A DNA stretch of 64,000 bases, taken from the NCBI RefSeq assembly GCF_026016465.1, contig NZ_CP100390.1:4190925-4254924 (forward strand), in the 5' to 3' direction. This document shows positions 57,500 to 64,000 of the stretch, in pieces. Source of the stretch: Alkalimarinus alittae. Lineage in GTDB: Bacteria; Pseudomonadota; Gammaproteobacteria; Pseudomonadales; Oleiphilaceae. The stretch's first letter is position 1. Each line of letters starts with the position of its first letter. The notes below the pieces were generated by a model, which was not told where the DNA came from, did not search any database, and worked only from the letters and a program-made list of their open reading frames with translations. The position numbers and the translations under genes are program-made.

Positions 57500-58249
57500 C
57501 TAAACAGCATACTGTTGTAATATATAGTGGCAGATAGCTTTAGATTCAAACATATCGACACCAGTATTTGGATCAACCAAGTAAGGCACTCTCATAGAGC
57601 CACTTTTATTAACTAAGCCTATTCTGTTTTTACCTTTAACTTTATAGAAGGGGAATACGCGCTCACGAATATCGGGCAATACATAATCCAACAATTGATT
57701 CCGCCCGACGTTATGCAACACATAAGGAATTTCTAACTCACAAAGTAACTCTCTCACAGGTTTGCAAAAAGGGCTAGATTCAAAGCTGTAAAGTTCTAAC
57801 ATCATAGCTGGCGACCTAGAAGGTTTGTGATACATACCTGCACCAAAACGAACAACACTAGAAACCATAGAACTCATGTTATTCGTATATCGACGTTTCC
57901 ATCGTTTAGGTATATGGCCGTTACCATAATAACGAAATAAATAACTAATAATAGCGTAAGACTCGTAAAGAGAAATGGACGTATTCGGATCAATCAAATA
58001 GGGGAACTGTTCTTGCCCACCAATTCTTACTGCGCTATTTCTAAACCGTACACCACCTTTAGGACAGGGATAAATAACAACATCAAGATCTAATTCAGTT
58101 ATTGCCTCTCGTACAAGTTTACAATACGGGCAGCCTTCGATGTCATAAAGGTGCAATCTCTGTTGTGGTCGCTTACCTAAATGTGATGTTCCAGTACCCC
58201 GCCACATGGAGACAGTTGAAGCGATAGTCGCTCGTGCAAATGACAACAT
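57500..58249 (-). CDS. Tandem GST N-terminal (thioredoxin-fold) domain protein
   Basis: The 249 residues hold two glutaredoxin/GST_N-like domains. The first (about 30-115) has LYDIEGCPYCKLVREAITEL and PYLIDPNTSISLYESYAIIS; the second (about 155-249) has LYSFESSPFCKPVRELLCEL and PYLVDPNTGVDMFESKAICH. The first keeps a CPYC redox pair, the second has only PFC. No C-terminal all-helical GST domain is present, so a glutathione-binding or disulfide-reductase role is inferred. AAGGG eight bases upstream favours ATG 58249 over GTG 58258. The gene sits between the ABC1 kinase gene and recF. Confidence 0.82.
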   Translation of the reverse strand: MLSFARATIASTVSMWRGTGTSHLGKRPQQRLHLYDIEGCPYCKLVREAITELDLDVVIYPCPKGGVRFRNSAVRIGGQEQFPYLIDPNTSISLYESYAIISYLFRYYGNGHIPKRWKRRYTNNMSSMVSSVVRFGAGMYHKPSRSPAMMLELYSFESSPFCKPVRELLCELEIPYVLHNVGRNQLLDYVLPDIRERVFPFYKVKGKNRIGLVNKSGSMRVPYLVDPNTGVDMFESKAICHYILQQYAV

Positions 58250-58368
58250 ACTTAGCACCCTTAATTAACAGCCGTGTGTATTACCCTAGCTGTGAATAAC
58301 ATTAACAATTGAATTATTTTATTTGAAAATCCTAAAAATAAACATGACTAAGTCATTAAGTTTTTGAA

Positions 58369-58422
58369 GCCCTAATACTAAGAAAGCCAGTCATAAACGA
58401 CTGGCTTTCTTAGTATTAGGGC
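58369..58422. terminator. Perfect 24-bp-stem hairpin after the ABC1 kinase gene
   Basis: Positions 58369-58392 and 58399-58422 are exact inverted copies around the loop ATAAAC, with core AAGAAAGCCAGTC/GACTGGCTTTCTT. The stem lies 26 bp past the kinase stop and upstream of the GST_N gene. It is much longer than normal terminators and can work on both strands. Confidence 0.7.
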
Positions 58423-58447
58423 AATTACATTTAATCTGGATATAAAC

Positions 58448-59725
58448 TTAATGCAGCATATTTAACCGGTTATCAACAAACATATCGAGCTCGGGAGCCA
58501 GTATATGGACATATCGATCAAAGTATAAAAATTGCTTCATTAGCAATGCAAATTCTCTTGGAAAATGAATACCATGTTGTTCGCCCACTTTAACCATATC
58601 CATCAAGATATTATTGATTTCATCTTCATTTTTATTGGGGTCTTCTAACACGGTATAGTCAGGCGTCATAGTATCCATTCGCTTATAAAGCGATCGAATG
58701 TCGTCAGCCAATTTTTGAATATTAATATCAGCATCAGTCACACCAATGCGTACCATCGCGTTTGCCATGCCTTCAAAGTTACCAACCATAACCGCTGAAA
58801 TAAAGTCAGAAACAGCCTCCCAAGTACCTTTACCTATTCTGCCGACTATGCCGAAATCGATAAACCCGATACGACCATCTTCAAGTACCATTAGGTTTCC
58901 GGCATGTACATCTGCATGAAAAAAGTCACACTGTGTAAGACTAGCAAACCAAGTGTTCATCGCAGTAATTAATGTTTTTTCAGGGTCGTCACAATAGCGC
59001 CTGATAGTATCGAGATCCGTTAGCGAAACACCGTGAAAACGCTCCATTGTCAGCACCCGGCGAGTCGTCACATGATCATATACTTTTGGTACTACTGCAT
59101 CATGGTTATCAGAATCGATTAGAAACTGTTTAAATTCTTTTAGGTTGTTTGACTCTTTTATAAAGTCGCACTCTTCCATCATGGTTCGTTGAATTTCTTG
59201 AACAATACCAGATAAAGATGTCCAAGAAATTTTAGGCGCCAAATACTCTATGATGCGTGAAGATACATATAAAAAATTAAGATCTGTCAGCAATACATTA
59301 GATACACCAGGCTTCTGGATTTTGATAACAACATCTTCGCCTGTTATTAACGTTGCAGCATGCACCTGAGCAATAGACGCTGATGCTAATGGCACAGGGT
59401 CAATCTCTTGATAAACCTCATTAAGGGGTCGATCAAGTTCTTCTATAAGGATCTTTTTCATGACGCTAAAGGGTAATGATTTTGTTTGATCCAAACAAAA
59501 CTGAAACTCTTCAACATACTCAGCAGGAAAGAAAGTAGGTGAGCTAGCAATAAATTGCCCGAGTTTAATATAGGTTGCACCCAGCTCTTCAAATGTTTGT
59601 CTTAGTAATCGTGGAGTAGGGGGTCGATCACCGCGCAGCCAATTAACACCGGTTTTAGATAACACGGCAGCTGTTTGACCAACACGCAAAGCTCCTTTTA
59701 CCGTATTTAAGATTGTATCCTTCAT
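58448..59725 (-). CDS. ABC1/UbiB-family atypical kinase
   Basis: A 425-residue protein of the AarF/ABC1/UbiB atypical kinase family. It holds the KxGQ-type motif in TYIKLGQFIASSPTFFP, the ATP-site PLASASIAQVHAATLITGED with VVIKIQKPGV, and the catalytic FFHADVHAGNLMVLEDGRIGFIDFGIVG. It lacks the two C-terminal membrane helices of UbiB (about 546 residues), so it is a shorter, soluble-looking member whose substrate (possibly a quinone- or lipid-related step) is unknown. It follows dnaN by about 60 bp; a housekeeping-like placement inside the replication cluster is unusual. Confidence 0.88.
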   Translation of the reverse strand: MKDTILNTVKGALRVGQTAAVLSKTGVNWLRGDRPPTPRLLRQTFEELGATYIKLGQFIASSPTFFPAEYVEEFQFCLDQTKSLPFSVMKKILIEELDRPLNEVYQEIDPVPLASASIAQVHAATLITGEDVVIKIQKPGVSNVLLTDLNFLYVSSRIIEYLAPKISWTSLSGIVQEIQRTMMEECDFIKESNNLKEFKQFLIDSDNHDAVVPKVYDHVTTRRVLTMERFHGVSLTDLDTIRRYCDDPEKTLITAMNTWFASLTQCDFFHADVHAGNLMVLEDGRIGFIDFGIVGRIGKGTWEAVSDFISAVMVGNFEGMANAMVRIGVTDADINIQKLADDIRSLYKRMDTMTPDYTVLEDPNKNEDEINNILMDMVKVGEQHGIHFPREFALLMKQFLYFDRYVHILAPELDMFVDNRLNMLH

Positions 59726-59787
59726 TGCCCTAATCCTACTTCCATTAATTAACTATTTACTAATTTTAAATTTCTACGTTACTTACC

Positions 59788-60894
59788 TTAAAGACGCATA
59801 GGCATAACCACATAAAGGCTATTACTTTCTTCTGTCGACTCAATCAATACACTCGCATTAGGGTTAGACAGTGTTAACTTAACTTGGTCGTTATTAATCA
59901 CGCCCATGACATCAATCAGATAACCGACATTAAAACCAACTTGCAGTGACTCACCAATATAGGTAACCGCTAAACTATCTTCTGCCTGCTCATGCTCAGG
60001 ATTGTTAGCAAATACCTGAAGCTGATTATCAGACAGCTGTAATCTAACGCCTCTAATATTTTCGTGAGATAATATCCCTGCTCGCATAAACATATTTTTT
60101 AGTTCTACACGATCAGCAATAACTATTTTGTCTCCACCACGAGGAATAACACGATTGTAGTCAGGGAACTTACCTTCAATTAGTTTAGAGGTAAAAATAT
60201 AGGCGCCAATTTCTGAGCGCACATGACTATCACTAAATGATATATTAATGGTTCCATCGGCATCCGTTAATAAACGTGCAAGCTCTAAAATGCCTTTTCT
60301 TGGCACAATAACCTGACGAGTATTTTCAAACGTAGTGCCAATAACATCGATACTCGACATCGCTAAACGGTGGCCATCAGTGGCAACAGCACGAATAGAG
60401 GTAGCCCCCATTTCTAATAACATACCATTTAGGTAATAACGAACATCCTGTTGAGCCATGGCAAACGACGTTGCTTCAAGCATTTTCTTAAAATCTGCTT
60501 GAGGTAATGTCAGGCTAATATCCTGTGGGCTTTCTTCTATATTAGGGAAGTGTTCGGCTGGTAAAGTAGATAGGGTAAAATGACTTTTACCTGCTCGAAC
60601 ATGCAAGCGCTCACCTTCAACCGTCAATTCTAAAACAGCCTGATCAGACAGAGAACGACATATATCAGATAACTTACGGGCGGGGACGGTGATTTGGCCT
60701 GGCACCTCTACATCAACCTGGTCAATAGTACAGACCAGCTCAACCTCCATATTGGTTCCCGTCAATCTAAGTTCACCTTGGTTTGCGACAAGTAAAATAT
60801 TCGACAAAACAGGCATCGTCTGCTTTTTCTCAACTACACCAGATATAGACTGCAATGGTGCAAGGAGTGCTTCTCGGCTTATTATCAGCTTCAT
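59788..60894 (-). CDS. dnaN: DNA polymerase III beta sliding clamp
   Basis: A 368-residue clamp with three topologically similar domains. MKLIISREALLAPLQSISGVVEKKQTMP-like opening residues, the VPARKLSDICRSL and FTLSTLPAEHFPNI segments and the terminal YVVMPMRL (the last residues form part of the protein-binding groove region) are typical. It tethers the replicative polymerase to DNA. It is 61 bp after dnaA in the same direction. The following gene is an ABC1 kinase instead of recF. Confidence 0.98.
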   Translation of the reverse strand: MKLIISREALLAPLQSISGVVEKKQTMPVLSNILLVANQGELRLTGTNMEVELVCTIDQVDVEVPGQITVPARKLSDICRSLSDQAVLELTVEGERLHVRAGKSHFTLSTLPAEHFPNIEESPQDISLTLPQADFKKMLEATSFAMAQQDVRYYLNGMLLEMGATSIRAVATDGHRLAMSSIDVIGTTFENTRQVIVPRKGILELARLLTDADGTINISFSDSHVRSEIGAYIFTSKLIEGKFPDYNRVIPRGGDKIVIADRVELKNMFMRAGILSHENIRGVRLQLSDNQLQVFANNPEHEQAEDSLAVTYIGESLQVGFNVGYLIDVMGVINNDQVKLTLSNPNASVLIESTEESNSLYVVMPMRL

Positions 60895-60955
60895 AGTGAA
60901 TCAGCTCTTTTCGACTCTTTATCGTTAAAAATTATATAGTTATACGTCTGACCAT

Positions 60956-62395
60956 TTAGGTCGTTAGTGTTCTTAAAAAGTTCTGGTAGTCTTCCCGAAT
61001 ACTCGGGTCTGTTTCCTGCAACTCTACTATCTTTTTGCATGCGTGCAAAACAGTCGTGTGATCACGGCCACCAAATGCATCCCCTATTTCAGGAAGACTA
61101 TGGTTAGTCAGCTCTTTAGACAATGACATCGCCACTTGTCTTGGCCGTGTGATTGAACGAGTTCTTCTTTTAGATAAAAGGTCTGCTACTTTAATTTTGT
61201 AATACTCGGCGACTGTTCGCTGAATATTATCAATACTGACTTGCTTTTCATGAAGCGCTAAAAGATCTTTTAGACATTCCCTGATAAAAGCTGGCGTAAT
61301 TTCTTGGCCAGTAAAATGTGCATTAGCAGCAACCAGTTTCAATGCACCTTCTAGTTCACGTACATTAGATCTAATTTTTTGGGCAATAAAAAAAGCAGAC
61401 TCACTATTTAAGCGCACATTAGTCTGCTCCGCTTTCTTCATTAAGATAGCCACTCGAGTTTCAAGTTCTGGCGGCTCAACCATTACGGTTAACCCCCAAC
61501 CAAACCGAGATTTTAAGCGCTCTTCCATATTATCAATTTCTTTTGGATAGCGGTCGCAGGTTAATATCATCTGCTGACCACCTTCCAACAATGCATTGAA
61601 CGTATGGAAAAACTCTTCTTGAGAGCGTTCTTTGCGTGCAAAAAACTGTATATCATCAATCAGTAATGCATCAACAGAACGATAAAAACGCTTAAATTCG
61701 TTAATAGCGTTAAGTTGCAGCGCCTTAACCATATCAGCAACAAAACGCTCAGAATGTAGGTAAACCACTTTAGCTTTAGGGTTTTTCTTAATAATCTCAT
61801 TACCCACAGCATGCATTAAGTGCGTTTTACCTAAGCCAACCCCACCATAAAGAAAAAGAGGGTTATAGGCACTGCCAGGGTTTTCGGCTATCTGCACAGA
61901 TGCAGCACGGGCTAGTTGGTTAGACTTACCTTCAACAAAAGTATCAAACGTAAATGATGAGTTAAGAAAACTTTGATGTTTTATAGAGCCTTCTACTTCA
62001 ACAGATCTTTTCTTTTTATCTGGAGAGTCATTATACGATCGGGATGGTTGTGTTGCCCCTTGAGCTGATTGTCTTCGGCTATCGTAATCCGTTTTGCTTT
62101 GCTTGGTGGGTTTTAAACTAGGTTGAGCGGCTTCGTTAGATGAACTACTCGTCGCGGTACCTATTTTTAAGCTAAGTCCAGGCGGCTGTCCATCAACTAG
62201 GTCTTTTAACAGTTCTTTTATACGATCAACGTATTTTTCAGAAACCCAATCCAATACGAACTTATTAGGCGCATAGAGGCAAATCTCATTCTCTTTAGTT
62301 TCAGCCTGTAAAGGACGAAGCCAAGTATTAAACTGCTGAGAAGGAAATTCATCTTTTAAATATTCAAGGCATTCAGCCCATAAGTTTTGCGACAC
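60956..62395 (-). CDS. dnaA: Chromosomal replication initiator DnaA
   Basis: A 479-residue AAA+ initiator. Domain I (about 1-85) is followed by a Ser/Thr/Gln-rich domain II linker (about 95-145). Domain III carries Walker [17 protein letters not shown] and Walker [11 protein letters not shown]. Domain IV carries [16 protein letters not shown], the DnaA-box-binding signature. The gene lies beside an AT-rich region with DnaA boxes, divergent from rpmH, the standard gammaproteobacterial arrangement. Confidence 0.98.
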   Translation of the reverse strand: MSQNLWAECLEYLKDEFPSQQFNTWLRPLQAETKENEICLYAPNKFVLDWVSEKYVDRIKELLKDLVDGQPPGLSLKIGTATSSSSNEAAQPSLKPTKQSKTDYDSRRQSAQGATQPSRSYNDSPDKKKRSVEVEGSIKHQSFLNSSFTFDTFVEGKSNQLARAASVQIAENPGSAYNPLFLYGGVGLGKTHLMHAVGNEIIKKNPKAKVVYLHSERFVADMVKALQLNAINEFKRFYRSVDALLIDDIQFFARKERSQEEFFHTFNALLEGGQQMILTCDRYPKEIDNMEERLKSRFGWGLTVMVEPPELETRVAILMKKAEQTNVRLNSESAFFIAQKIRSNVRELEGALKLVAANAHFTGQEITPAFIRECLKDLLALHEKQVSIDNIQRTVAEYYKIKVADLLSKRRTRSITRPRQVAMSLSKELTNHSLPEIGDAFGGRDHTTVLHACKKIVELQETDPSIREDYQNFLRTLTT

Positions 62396-62707
62396 TATTT
62401 AGCTCTTTATCTTATATAGATGATTAAGATGACAAACAATTAGACAACCCGTAAGCGAAAGCACAGGTGTATTGCATTTTTATTTAATTAATCTTTCATA
62501 TTGATGATGATTATTGAGTTCAATTCTACCTTTTAAGGCATCTTTCATCTACCCCCAATAAAAAAAGAAATAAACACCCTGTGTATATCTATATTCTTAT
62601 ATATCAAAATGTTATGCACTTAATAACAGCCTTGTGAACATTTTATACAGAATATTAAATATCTTTTTTAGAAAAAAATAACCTGAGGATATGTATTAGG
62701 ATAGGGC

Positions 62708-62716
62708 TGTGGATAA
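62708..62716 (-). promoter_or_regulatory. DnaA box, perfect consensus
   Basis: TGTGGATAA is the exact complement of TTATCCACA, the strong DnaA box. It abuts the left arm of the 16-bp inverted repeat. Confidence 0.85.
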
Positions 62717-62767
62717 CCTGATGATAAATATGCCTGTGTATAAATGGTATTTTTATCATCAGGTTAT
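62713..62767. repeat. 16-bp perfect inverted repeat inside oriC
   Basis: ATAACCTGATGATAAA (62713-62728) is mirrored by TTTATCATCAGGTTAT (62752-62767), with 23 bp between. The left arm overlaps the perfect DnaA box and the loop contains the second box, so this palindrome organises the initiator sites. Confidence 0.7.
62735..62743 (-). promoter_or_regulatory. DnaA box, TTATACACA type
   Basis: TGTGTATAA is the complement of TTATACACA, one change from the strong box, and lies in the loop of the 16-bp inverted repeat. Weaker candidates are TGTGTATAT at 62580-62588 and TTATGCACT at 62612-62620. Confidence 0.7.
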
Positions 62768-63066
62768 GAACAGGCTGTGGAGCCCTCTATCTATAGTCTA
62801 TCAAAAGACTTATCATTGAATTATCTTTATGTTTTATAAAGTTTTTTAAATGTTCTACACAGAATAGTGCTTCACTAATAGTAGTAAACATAATAAAAGA
62901 TCTTAAAAAGATATATATCTATATATTTAAAGGTCTTAAAACCAATTCGTTTATTTTTTATACTTTATTCTCTTAATAGATTGATAAAGTTTTCAAAATT
63001 AAATAGAATTCCGCTCCTATTTTTTAGTAATAGAAAAAACCAATTAGTTAGCTGTGAGAATTAGCA

Positions 63067-63201
63067 ATGAAAAGAACATTCCAACCTAGCGTTCTTAAGC
63101 GTAAGCGTAGTCACGGTTTCCGTGCTCGTATGGCTACCAAAAATGGCCGTCACGTTATTAACCGTCGTCGTGCAAAAGGTCGTAAGCGTCTTAGCGCTTA
63201 A
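63067..63201 (+). CDS. rpmH: 50S ribosomal protein L34
   Basis: The gene encodes the 44-residue L34 with [20 protein letters not shown] and the C-terminal [11 protein letters not shown], both invariant in the family. It starts at ATG 63067 and stops at 63201. The protein is a small, very basic part of the large ribosomal subunit. The gene leads the rpmH-rnpA-yidD-yidC operon divergent from dnaA across oriC. Confidence 0.98.
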   Translation: MKRTFQPSVLKRKRSHGFRARMATKNGRHVINRRRAKGRKRLSA

Positions 63202-63216
63202 TAAGACTTTGTGTAT

Positions 63217-63633
63217 ATGAGCCATTACGGGTTTCCTCGGCAAGTTCGTTTATTATCAGCTGAGGATTATCGTAATGTGTTCAATGATGTTACCTGTAAA
63301 GTTTCAAATCGGCATATACTGCTTCTAGCGAGAGAAAGTAATACTCAACATGCTAGAATTGGGCTGGTAGTTGCTAAAAAGAACGTCCGTAAAGCGGTTG
63401 AACGTAACCGATTTAAACGTTTGGTGCGAGAATCTTTCAGGTTACATCAGCATACATTTGAACCACTTGATATTGTTGTTCTTTCTAGGCCGGGGCTCTC
63501 TGAACTTGATAATCAAACGATTAGCAAGCAATTAGAAAACTTATGGCAGCGTCTTAATAAACGTGCGATTGACAATAAACTCAAAGCTAGTTCAAAGCCT
63601 ATTCAGGCAGAGAAGGTCAAAAATAATGGCTAA
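63217..63633 (+). CDS. rnpA: Ribonuclease P protein component
   Basis: A 138-residue basic protein that helps the RNase P RNA cut 5' leaders off pre-tRNAs. The signature [18 protein letters not shown] ([15 protein letters not shown]) is complete. ATG 63217 is chosen over GTG 63211, two codons upstream; neither has a strong ribosome-binding site, which is usual for this gene after rpmH. It overlaps yidD by 8 bp. Confidence 0.96.
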   Translation: MSHYGFPRQVRLLSAEDYRNVFNDVTCKVSNRHILLLARESNTQHARIGLVVAKKNVRKAVERNRFKRLVRESFRLHQHTFEPLDIVVLSRPGLSELDNQTISKQLENLWQRLNKRAIDNKLKASSKPIQAEKVKNNG

Positions 63634-63910
63634 GCTGGCAATCCTTTTTGTAAGGTTTTATCAGTACTGCATTAGTCCCTTAATGGGCAATAATTGCCGT
63701 TTTTATCCTTCTTGTTCCAGTTATACTCTTACAGCAATCGAACGCTTTGGTCTGCTAAAAGGCAGTTACTTAGGCATACGTCGCTTGTTAAGATGTCACC
63801 CTTGGTCTGAAGGCGGCATTGATCACGTCCCTCATCAACATCATTGTCTTCAAGAGCATTCTTCATTGTGCTCTGAAAAACACAAACCTGAACCAAAACA
63901 GGTAGCATGA
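63626..63910 (+). CDS. yidD: Membrane protein insertion efficiency factor YidD
   Basis: About 94 residues with the family core [20 protein letters not shown] and then [11 protein letters not shown] and [17 protein letters not shown]. YidD assists YidC-mediated insertion at the inner membrane. The start ATG 63626 overlaps the end of rnpA; a longer frame from 63563 belongs to rnpA sequence read in another frame. The His/Lys-rich tail after the core is variable in the family. Confidence 0.93.
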   Translation: MAKLAILFVRFYQYCISPLMGNNCRFYPSCSSYTLTAIERFGLLKGSYLGIRRLLRCHPWSEGGIDHVPHQHHCLQEHSSLCSEKHKPEPKQVA

Positions 63911-64000
63911 ACCCCATGGATGCACAACGCGGTATAATTTTTATTGGCTTAGCCATTGTTTCATACCTAATGGTATTAGCGTGGAACGATGATTACGGTA
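63907..64000 (+). CDS. yidC: Membrane protein insertase YidC (5' end only)
   Basis: The frame begins [20 protein letters not shown] and continues to the window edge, matching the first transmembrane helix of gammaproteobacterial YidC. ATG 63907 overlaps the yidD stop in ATGA; ATG 63916 is an alternative. The rest of the gene lies outside the window. Confidence 0.85.
   Translation, partial: MNPMDAQRGIIFIGLAIVSYLMVLAWNDDYG

Larger units (their letters stand above)
62396..63066. other. Probable chromosomal origin oriC, dnaA-rpmH intergenic region
   Basis: The 671-bp gap between dnaA and rpmH carries no gene. It is AT-rich, most strongly at 62810-63050, and contains a perfect DnaA box, several near-boxes and a 16-bp inverted repeat. 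In pseudomonads oriC lies in this same gap. The promoters of dnaA and rpmH must also lie here. GATC sites are few by eye, so SeqA-type control is not suggested. Confidence 0.75.

Overview
The window looks like the replication-origin neighbourhood of a marine-type gammaproteobacterium of the Pseudomonadales/Oceanospirillales kind. Support comes from the dnaA-dnaN...recF-gyrB block divergent from rpmH-rnpA-yidD-yidC, the def-fmt-rsmB-trkA-trkH block divergent from lysM-dprA-tsaC-hemF-aroE, glyQS and lpxL close to gyrB (an order known from Pseudomonas oriC regions), a complete aa3-type cytochrome oxidase cluster with its assembly genes, and a PomAB-like stator pair. By eye the base composition is moderately AT-rich. 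Species and genus cannot be named from this alone.

Layout. 1-3.2 kb: a serine hydrolase cut by the window edge, a small membrane protein and a degenerate PAS-GGDEF protein. 3.3-11.5 kb (minus strand): coxB with a fused cytochrome c domain, coxA, cox11, coxC, surf1, a SCO-like protein, cox15 and cyoE, with a small DUF2909 gene on the other strand. 11.7-17.6 kb: a MATE transporter, an unrecognised protein, yheV, prlC, a gamma-class carbonic anhydrase-like protein and a PA4642-like protein. 17.7-24.4 kb (minus): motAB/pomAB-like genes, then aroE, hemF, tsaC, dprA and a LysM protein. 24.6-30.6 kb (plus): a four-copy 22-bp repeat upstream of def, then fmt, rsmB, trkA and trkH. 30.8-37.4 kb: an unrecognised basic protein, two LpxL/HtrB-type acyltransferases, ytoQ and glyQS. 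37.5-42.6 kb: an IclR regulator divergent from an RND adaptor/pump pair. 42.7-46.7 kb: RNase R, a cold-shock protein and a UspE-like gene split by a frameshift at a slippery A AAA AAG heptamer. 46.7-50.7 kb: a two-component system, a ferric-reductase-like flavocytochrome and a PepSY protein, all three promoters sharing one motif at a fixed distance from the -10. 50.8-53.6 kb: FUSC, MAPEG and PACE membrane proteins and a DsbA-like protein. 53.9-64 kb: gyrB, recF (holding two parS sites), a tandem GST_N protein, an ABC1 kinase, dnaN, dnaA, oriC, rpmH, rnpA, yidD and the start of yidC.

Most of the window is housekeeping sequence. The observations most worth checking are: (1) the UspE-like frameshift at a dnaX-type slippery heptamer; (2) the triple operator defining a small two-component regulon; (3) the 22-bp repeat array just upstream of a def promoter; (4) two parS sites written into RecF as the same peptide FHVEH; (5) the dnaN-recF junction interrupted by an ABC1 kinase gene and a tandem-thioredoxin-fold gene bounded by a perfect 24-bp-stem hairpin. 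I found no CRISPR array, prophage, insertion sequence or tRNA/rRNA gene, and no clearly new multi-gene system.
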